A stretch of DNA of 64,000 nt, from the NCBI GenBank assembly GCA_036873755.1, contig JAVTVY010025257.1, forward strand, positions 1-64,000, written 5' to 3'. The translations under genes were made by a program, and so were the position numbers. Origin of the DNA: Hanleya hanleyi. Lineage: Eukaryota; Mollusca; Polyplacophora; Lepidopleurida; Hanleyidae. The notes below the pieces were generated by a model. That model searched no databases. It saw only the letters and a program-made list of their open reading frames with translations, and was not told the origin of the DNA. Every line of letters starts with the position of its first letter. Position 1 is the stretch's first letter. Positions 57,201 to 64,000 of the stretch are shown in pieces.

Positions 57201-58460
57201 ACAGGCAAATATACTAAGAGAGAAGTGCTCTCAATGATGCTAGCAAGAAATTGTGATGATCCAATCGCCATATCCGTATCAGTGACCGGTTAATATTTCT
57301 AGCAGATTTTACTGCGCAAGGTCCACCTTATACTGACACCATTTCCTGATAGACATAAAACAAGAACTTTTTTCCGATTATAGACTGCGTTATCACATAA
57401 TTAGTAAACTGATCAGAATATCTCATTTTGAAATATGGGCAAAAGTCTTTTCAAATGGGAACTGGGTTAGGACTAGGGTTAGGACGTGCGTTTCAGACAA
57501 TGTACCTTTTGATATCGGCAGATTTTCCAGGAAAATTATACAACATCAAATACACATACCACACATCTACATGTTCCCATAGCAGGAAACAACAGCTGGA
57601 TTTAGGAGCAAGATTTTGGGAATAAAGCCTATATACAAAGATCAGTTTTCAGGCCTGGGTCATGGAATATTATGTGAAAGTTTCTGAATTTGTTTAGCAG
57701 CCAACGTTTACGAACAGTTTTGAAACAGTTATTTGTTTGCACTTATGATCGTGAATATTTCGTTGCATTGTGGGGCAGGATGGCTGTAATTGACTGCACT
57801 TCAGTCCAATACGAATATAAATATACTGAATGTATTGACCTGTAGGTAACATGAAGGCTATCTTCCTGTGTGGCCTGAGGTAATTATATAAAGCTTGGTG
57901 ATTTTGGGCTATGGTGGCCATTTTCAGTGATTTTGCTCATTTTTTTTAGTAGGTTATCTCCCTTTCCTAGGTTAAGAGATAGGGATTCACGCAAAATCTC
58001 ATATTGAGAGAGGCGTCAGCGAAAACGAATTTTACTTAGTCCATATAAAGTCTCGGCCACACTGTTGAACAATTCAAAAACTTTAACGGAACATTGAAGT
58101 TTCGGCGGTTCAGATTGATTCTGATATACCTTTTCCGGAGGATTTGCTGTTTTCTTGAGCTATTGTCGACAATCTTACTTCATGGGAATTTAAAACTGAA
58201 CAAGTAAAGCTCTCCTGTATTAATCTTTTATAATCCTTGGAAATGTCAAATTCGAATGAAAGGGGATTTTTATCCGAAGAAATTATTGATGATAATCTTC
58301 TGAAATTTACAGCATGTATGCCATCACACTGCTGTCATTCGATGTTCATCGATGAGCTGCGTTTCCACGTCTTTACGCATTGGTGTAACACGCCATGGTA
58401 TGCTTGTCACAAGGATTTATTGCGAACGAGTCGGACAATTGTCAAATTATTTCAGAAACA
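54216..58460 (+). repeat. Large diverged direct duplication, unit C (partial)
   Basis: The start matches 48000-48540 (taaattgccagaa.cagaaa, gatttggctgagccccgaag). A broken R1 copy follows (54580-54700 and 55900-56520), interrupted by unrelated sequence at about 54.7-55.9 kb. Then come a copy of 27360-27650 at 57420-57700 and of 49850-50100 at 58220-58460. No gene is supported. Confidence 0.5.
56607..57000 (-). repeat. Dispersed repeat block, copy 2
   Basis: It is nearly identical to 36568-36990 and in the same orientation, although 20 kb away. It splits unit C between an R1 block and the segment resembling 27360-27650, so it looks like an insertion. Confidence 0.7.
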
Positions 58461-58740
58461 ACCCTTACAAACCAGTAAGCTGGGGAATTTGTGGGGTTTA
58501 TGTAGGGCAAGCTATGTAGGGATCACGTGGGGAATGTGTAGGACAGCCAATGTGGGGAATGTGTAGGGATTTGGTAAAATCCTCACATTGGACTTAGTCA
58601 TGGAAAAGGAGATTCTTAATGCTGCTTAGCTGAATTAAATCCCCGCACTATCCCAACCTCAGCCCCACGTGTTCCTTACATGTGGGGATGATGCGGGGAA
58701 CTATATTTAAAGCTGGTATGGAATCGACCCACAATATTCC

Positions 58741-59445
58741 TGCAGTAAGTCCAGCATGGTACAGAAAACCCCACAATATCCCCACGTGGGGAATCTGCGG
58801 GGTAGAAAAGCCCACAATATCCCCACGTGGGGAATCTGCGGGGCAGTACTTCCAGCATGGGACAGAAAACCCCACAACATCCCCACGTGGGGAATCTGCG
58901 GGGCAGTAATTCCAGCATGGGACGGAAAACCCCACAATATCCCCAAGTGGGGAATCTGCGGGGCAGAAAACCCAATAATATCCCCACGTGGGGAATCTGC
59001 GGGGCAGAAAACCCCACAATATCCCCACGTGGGGAATCTGCGGGGCAGTACTTCCAGCATGGGACAGAAAACCCCACAACATCCCCACGTGGGGAATCTG
59101 CGGGGCAGTACTTCCAGCATGGGACAGAAAACCCCACAACAGCCCCACGTGGGGAATCTACGGGGCAGTAATTCCAGCATGGGACAGAAAATCCCACAAT
59201 ATCCCCACGTGGGGAATCTGCGGGGCAGTACTTCCAGCATGGGACAGAAAACCCCACAACATCCCCACGTGGGGAATCTGCGGGGCAATGCTTCCAGCAT
59301 GGGACAGAAAACCCCACAACATCCCCACGTGGGGGATCTGCGGGGCAGTAATTCCAGCATGGGACAGAAAACCCCACAATATCCCCATGTGGGGAATCTG
59401 CGGGGCAGTAATTCCAATATGGGGCAGAAAACCCCCCAAGGAGGT
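58741..59445. repeat. CACGTG minisatellite, 12 units of mostly 60 bp
   Basis: Most units are 60 bp (ccacaatatccccacgtggg, gaatctgcggggcagtactt, ccagcatgggacagaaaacc); three are about 40 bp because the middle is missing. Ten units carry the perfect palindrome CCCCACGTGGGG; the others have ccaagtgg and ccatgtgg. Because 60 is divisible by three, long frames open on both strands (for example 307 codons on the minus strand at 58676-59599 and 236 on the plus strand). I regard these as repeat artefacts. Seed-like single units lie at 58480-58570. Confidence 0.92.
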
Positions 59446-60139
59446 ATGGCAACATCCCCACAGTAACCCTACAATATACCCACGTGTGGGGATGGGGTGG
59501 GGTTATCGCCCCCGAATGTACCAACAATGGGTTATTTTCAGGGTAGTTATTTGGGAGTGAGGAATGAATTGGGCAGAGCACTCTGCAGTATCCCCACAAA
59601 TGGAGAAATTACGGGGCAGGTGCAGGGTGTCTAGTATGTCCGGATCCCTCTGACTGCGTCACATGACTTCACAGAATAGTCTGCTGGTTAACCTATTCTT
59701 AAGCACATACCAAGAATCTAACGATTCGTGATATGTGTTGTATCTCAGGTACGCTTTTATTGTACCTGTTCATGTGGCAACTTGGATGATATGACCACGG
59801 CCCCTAGCACCGGCATAAGCGGTATTAGATACAAATCTAGAGAGCTATGATGGAATTGCTCTGACAACTCGTATACTGGTAATTGGTGAGCTGTTTCGCT
59901 GTGACAACTCGTACATTGGAGATTGGTGAGCTGTATCGTCGTCAGATGTAAATGACGGCATTTAAAACACCCGAGCACAAAATAGGAAGCACATTGAAAG
60001 TCTGTGCCAAGTAGAATGGTTTTTCATTCCTCAAAGGTTTGAAAAAATCTGTCTTGGTCTTTTTCCACCTGTTGTGGGATGGCCTTTAGCATCCCTCATT
60101 GTCATCGGCAGAGGATGACGAATCCACGGCAGATGAGAG
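59446..60139. other. Gene-free stretch with an old dispersed-repeat fragment
   Basis: 59730-59840 (tctcaggtacgcttttattg, ctgttcatgtgg) resembles 34300-34400. The minus strand stays mostly open across 60139-59950 in continuation of the candidate exon at 60140-60306, with two stops, possibly a decayed serine-rich tail. Two nearly identical 25-bp segments (caactcgta.a.tgg.aattggtgagctgt) lie near 59865-59930. Confidence 0.4.
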
Positions 60140-60306
60140 TCAAGCTGAAGAAAAGTCCACCAGTTCTTCTGACATGTGGAGATCATGCTTCGTCATTGGT
60201 GTTTTCTGGCGGATTCTACCTGACCTTGCTGCATCATGGCATTTCTGAGTGATGCCTCTCCTTACCTTGGACCACGGTGTGCCCTTGAACTGGTTGCAAA
60301 CATAAG
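60140..60306 (-). CDS. Candidate terminal exon of an unknown minus-strand gene
   Basis: On the minus strand a good 3' splice site (ttcattgtttgacttccag) precedes 55 open codons containing VCNQFKGTPWSKVRRGITQK and ending at TGA (60140-60142). The region is basic and looks like the end of a DNA-binding or nuclear domain; the W-x2-VR-x-I pattern is faintly like the end of a BEN domain, but I do not claim that. After the TGA the same frame continues with a serine- and acid-rich stretch of 17 codons before TAA, so the TGA may be a recent nonsense change. The exon is phase-compatible with a possible donor at 62593. Coding status is inference. Confidence 0.35.
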
Positions 60307-60535
60307 CTGGAAGTCAAACAATGAAAAACGATTAGTATATTCTGAATGCCCAAGCTATCATAATAAATGAAAACCCGAGGGGTTCAAGTCCCCCGACGTT
60401 GAAACAATTGATTTGGAACCGTAACTTTCAGTATCCAGCATGCGGAGCTACCCCATGTGAGATTCAGTGGCAAGGTACCCACAATTACCAAATTTGTCCT
60501 AATCTGGTCAGGATTTCAGAAGATATTGTATGAAA

Positions 60536-61160
60536 ACAAAATTTTAACTTGGCCTGCAGGTGGCGCCACCTATAGGCGGGTCAGCGTGAAAATCCCAAGC
60601 GAGATCTTGCGGCGAAGTACCCACATACAAAATTTGAGAAGAATCCGTTCAGTTTTTCACGAGTTATTTTCCGGAAAAGAAATTTTAACTTGGCCCCCAG
60701 GTGGCGCCACCTATAGGCGAATCGGTGCGAAAAACAATCCCAAGTGAGATCTTGAGGAGAGGTACCCACATACCAAATTTGAAAATAATCTGTTCAGTTT
60801 TTCAAAAGTTATTGTTCGGAAACAAAATTTTAACTTGGCCCCCAGGTGGCGCCACTTATAGGCGAATCGGCATGGAAAACAATCCCAAGCGAGATCTTGG
60901 AATGAGGTACCCACATACCAAATTTGAAAAGAATCCGTTCAGTTTTTCAAAGTTATTGTCCGGAAACGAAATTTTAACTTGGCCCCCAGGTGGTGCCACC
61001 TATAGGCGGATCGGTGCGAAAAACAATCCCAAGCGAGATCTTGAGATGAGCTACCCATACACCAAATTATAAAAACATCCATTCAGTTTTTCAAAAGTTA
61101 TTGTCCGGAAATTTTTTTTCAACTTGGCCTCCAGGTGGCGCCACCTGTATGCAGATTGAT
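60536..61160 (+). repeat. About 143-bp tandem repeat, five units
   Basis: Each unit has attttaacttggcccccagg, the palindrome AGGTGGCGCCACCT (60558, 60699, then variants near 60844 and 60986, and 61132), tataggcg, caatcccaagcgagatcttg and gttcagtttttcaaaagtta. Units differ by several percent. The frames spanning the array are by-products of the repeat. Confidence 0.88.
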
Positions 61161-61324
61161 GTATCGCTCCTCTTTGCCATGCGAGTAAGGTATACTCAAA
61201 GTTTGGTACCAATCCATACCTTGAAATTAGAGTTATCGCATGGACAACAAATGTTAATGGATGAATGGATAGAACGCAACATCGCATTACATGACCTCGT
61301 CTTCGACAGGCATATGAAAATGTG

Positions 61325-62190
61325 ACTTTTAATGATTTCTTGATTTTGGGGTCACTGACTTCGACCTTTGACCTTGACCTAAATTTTGGTATACGACACA
61401 TCGTCTTCCCTCAATGTATCAATGGACACAAAAAATCATGTTTTTTATGATTTCCTGATTTTGGGGTCACAGTGACCTTGATCTTTGACCTTGACCTAAA
61501 TTTTGGTACATGAAAAACCATCTCCCCGTAATATCTCAATGGACACAAAAATCATGATTTTTAACAATTTCACGATTTTGGGGTCACAGTGGCCTTGACC
61601 TACATTTTGGTATGTGACATATCGTGTCCCCCTAATGTATCTACTGACACAAAAAAATGTTATTTTTAATAATTTCCTGTTTTTGGGGTCACAGTGACCT
61701 TTGACCTTCGACCTTTGACCTTGACCTAATTTTTGGTATGCGAAACTTGGTCTTCATTTCCGCCTATTGAATCCACTCACAAAAATTGGTAATTTTTAAT
61801 GATTTCCTGATTTTTAGGTCACACTGATCTTTGACCTCTGACCTCGACCTACATTTGGTATGCAACGCATCGCTCCCCCTAGGGCATCCACTAACCAAAA
61901 CTTAGAACTGTAGATAGAAAACTGTCAATGATCAATGATTTCCTGATTTTAGGCAACAGTGACCTTTGACCTCTGACCTCGACCTCAATTTTGGTATGCG
62001 ACACATCGTCTCCACCTGGCGTATGCACTCATCAAAAATTGCAACTGTGGATAGAAAACGTTCGCATATATAGACCGGACACGAACACTTCAGTGATTTG
62101 CTGTTTTTTAGGCCAGTGACTTTTGACCTCTGACCTCGACCTTCATTTTGGTACGCGACACATCGTCTCCCCATAGGGTATCCACTCATC
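61325..62190 (+). repeat. Tandem array of nuclear-receptor half-site units, about seven copies
   Basis: Units of 110-155 bp share gatttcctgattttggggtc, a run of TGACC(T)TTGACCT-type half-sites, ttttggtatgcgacacatcg and tatccactca. Units begin near 61334, 61449, 61558, 61668, 61801, 61936 and 62092. Perfect TGACCTTTGACCT (DR1) is at 61695-61707 and 61960-61972; most other units have three or four half-sites with one or two changes. Confidence 0.85.
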
Positions 62191-62593
62191 AAAAAGTAGA
62201 ACTGTAGATAGAAAACTGTACCAGATATAGACCGGACACGGGGGACGGACAGACGGGCAGACAGCCCTTTTGGGCGGGCGTATAAAAAGTGTTATAAAAC
62301 ATTTCATCAGAAAGCAATATGGATCTGTTACTGGGAACATATTTGAAACAACTTTGAAACTCTTAACCCCTAATGTACAGTAAGTCAAGGGGCTGGCCCT
62401 GAATAACAACAAATAACAACAACAAAAATTGGGGGACATCACTTTAGATGTTTTGGGGTTTTTTTCAAAATAAGCTACAAATAACTGGTTTGGCACCCCT
62501 TTCCCCACAACTGGTGGAACATCCCACCTCTTAGAAATGAACAGGATATCACAGTTTTATCTCAGACATGCAGTGATTATAAGATTTCCTCAC
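62191..62593. other. Gene-free stretch (possible intron)
   Basis: It contains ggacagacgggcagacagcc at 62244 and gggcgggcgtataaaa, a common flank of such half-site arrays. It would be the upstream part of an intron running from 62593 to 60307 on the minus strand if the exon pair is real. Confidence 0.35.
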
Positions 62594-62650
62594 CTCCAGG
62601 TGTAACTTCCTTTCCTTGTATGAGAGGATAACTGGTATTCACATGAGGTC
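62594..62650 (-). CDS. Candidate internal exon upstream of 60140-60306
   Basis: On the minus strand CTGGAG|GTGAGG gives a good 5' splice site at 62594/62593. The frame upstream (CGPHVNTSYPLIQGKEVTPG) ends with one extra base, which completes a codon with the two bases that begin the exon at 60306. The upstream boundary is unclear, since all frames carry stops by about 62670. This is a weak model resting on splice-site and phase match only. Confidence 0.25.
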
Positions 62651-63227
62651 CACAAGCCAATCTAATCCATTATCCTGTTACCAATTCACACAATGAGTGG
62701 GGTCCAGTATTCGCCTGTTCCTATAGATCATTGAAATACAAACACAATTATTTATATTAGCTAAAACTCAATCAGGGCAGTATACATTCTGTATCAAATT
62801 ATTGTTACTGCATGAAGTGGTTAGGGATACTACCAAAATAGAGTACTCTCGCTGAACAAGAAAAGACAATAACCAATCAGCTGTTCCATCAACTCAATGC
62901 TATATGGTCTGGTGCCAATTTTATTTAATAAATTGATTCTGTATGTCAAAAAGTTCTTAAACTTTAGTACAGTGTATTTTGTGAACTAACTGTCCTCCGA
63001 TAATTACTGGAGGATACATTTTATTTCTTTACATTGTTATTCATAGCAATTTATCTGTATTTCCTAAAGTTAATCTTATGAAAGTCAGTTACGGGTGGGG
63101 ATAGCTCGCTGTGAAGCTGGGTTGTCTGAGACAGCAATATCGCATATTTACCTATAATCGTCCTTGAATTATATTAATCGACAAATTAAACATATTTAAC
63201 TCCCTGTACATTGCAAATTTATCTTTT
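62651..63227. other. Gene-free stretch
   Basis: AT-rich unique sequence; no gene, tandem repeat or element was recognised. Confidence 0.45.
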
Positions 63228-63900
63228 TATGGAAAATGTGGACATCCACACATACCCTTGGCTGCATGAATCTTTCAACAACATCTATGGCTCCATTGTT
63301 TCATGTTTTTCACATCAATTTATTCTTCGTTTTATGCGACTAATCATTTAAATTAGCCACTTCAATATTTTAAGAATGAAAGATGGCTTCAAATGACATA
63401 TTTGGTAAATTTATTCTGTAAATGAAAATGGCATGTGATGGCATACTTCGATGTCCGGAAGGTCATGCGCAAATTGCAGGATTTGAGAGCCAATGCCTAG
63501 TTAATAAATCAAGATTAATTGACAGACCCATAATCTAATCTGCTAGCATGTGCACATAAAAAACAGACCTCTGCTCTGGGTAGTCTGACCCTGTATGTGC
63601 TTGCTAGGAAATTGTGCATTTAATCTAATTTACTCATCAGTCAATGCATCTACATGTACATTCATGCAACTTTGGGATGGAATTATCTCATAGCACGCGA
63701 TTTAGTTACATAATAAATTTCCCTGAATATGTCATTTGAAGCCATGTTTCATTTTTGAAATATTAAAGTGGCTAATTTGAATGATTAGTCGCATGAACGG
63801 AGCAATAAGTTGCTTTGAAAATCATGGAACAATGAAGCCATATATGTTGTCGAAAGATCCATGCAGTTCAGGGTATGTGTGGATGTCCACATTTTCCATA
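63228..63900. mobile_element. Inverted-repeat element with arms of about 205 bp
   Basis: Left arm 63228 to about 63440 and right arm about 63696-63900 are inverted copies: atggaaaatgtggacatcca at both ends, gcgactaatcattNaaatta, cttcaaatgacatatt. The spacer (63441-63695) is unrelated AT-rich sequence. No coding capacity. A MITE-like element is likely; no target duplication was identified. Confidence 0.75.
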
Positions 63901-64000
63901 AATATAAAAAGAACTGAAGTTGACATAGCCCTATACCCCATTCGAGGTACAGGCCTATACCTCGATCGAGGTATAATACCCTGATCAAGGGATAATACCC
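63901..64000. repeat. Short clustered palindromes at the window edge
   Basis: The perfect palindrome ACCTCGATCGAGGT (63959-63972) is followed by repeated taatacccT(g)atcaaggga-type segments, possibly the start of another tandem array cut by the window edge. Confidence 0.4.

Noticed and set aside
58676..59599. 307-codon minus-strand and 236-codon plus-strand open frames as protein genes
   Set aside because: They lie wholly within a 60-bp tandem repeat and open on both strands, which follows from a period divisible by three and a stop-free unit.
60372..60400. GGGGTTCAAGTCCCC resembling a tRNA T-arm
   Set aside because: No A box, anticodon arm or acceptor stem is found at the right distance upstream.

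Overview
The window is metazoan DNA, most likely from a marine invertebrate. It has no bacterial-style operons. It holds a complete Ty3/gypsy LTR retrotransposon, small intronless C2H2 zinc-finger genes behind TATA-box promoters, fold-back DNA elements, minisatellites, and satellites built on animal promoter motifs (YY1-, NRF1-, CCAAT-, CRE- and nuclear-receptor-like). I cannot name the species. Almost nothing looks like a conserved cellular gene; this is repeat-dominated accessory DNA.

Layout. 1-3.1 kb: two tandem intronless genes coding for three C2H2 fingers plus a conserved C-terminal module, each with a nearly identical TATA promoter. A 67-bp inverted repeat carrying CCAAT and YY1-like motifs lies upstream at 106-172 and downstream at 4168-4234. 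3.3-6.4 kb: satellite DNA whose units first carry a double CRE palindrome and then an NRF1-type palindrome. 6.4-10 kb: no gene seen; a 157-bp hairpin and a perfect 29-bp x 7 minisatellite. 10.03-19.68 kb: an LTR retrotransposon on the minus strand with 1.6-kb LTRs, PBS, PPT, gag, pol and a 4-bp target-site duplication; gag and pol overlap in the -1 frame with a canonical slippery heptamer in the overlap. 20-23 kb: hairpins and a unit with terminal inverted repeats. 23-35 kb and 48-58.5 kb: old, diverged direct duplications of one another. 36.15-36.56 kb: a decayed reverse transcriptase tail. 37.1-37.9 kb: a fold-back element. 38.27-47.02 kb: the most striking part, an 8.7-kb structure in which one copy of a GACGTC-rich fold-back element appears to be inserted in opposite orientation into another. 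58.7-62.2 kb: three different tandem arrays (CACGTG units, AGGTGGCGCCACCT units, nuclear-receptor half-site units), the last two lying in what may be an intron of a minus-strand gene. 63.2-63.9 kb: another inverted-repeat element.

How it fits together. The retrotransposon looks intact and fairly young. The zinc-finger pair probably belongs to, or derives from, a mobile-element polypeptide family. The fold-back family at 38-47 kb has no recognisable transposase here and would have to be moved in trans. A recurring theme is that several tandem arrays are each built around a different short palindrome or transcription-factor-like site. Coordinates of repeats come from reading by eye; edges of diverged repeats are approximate.
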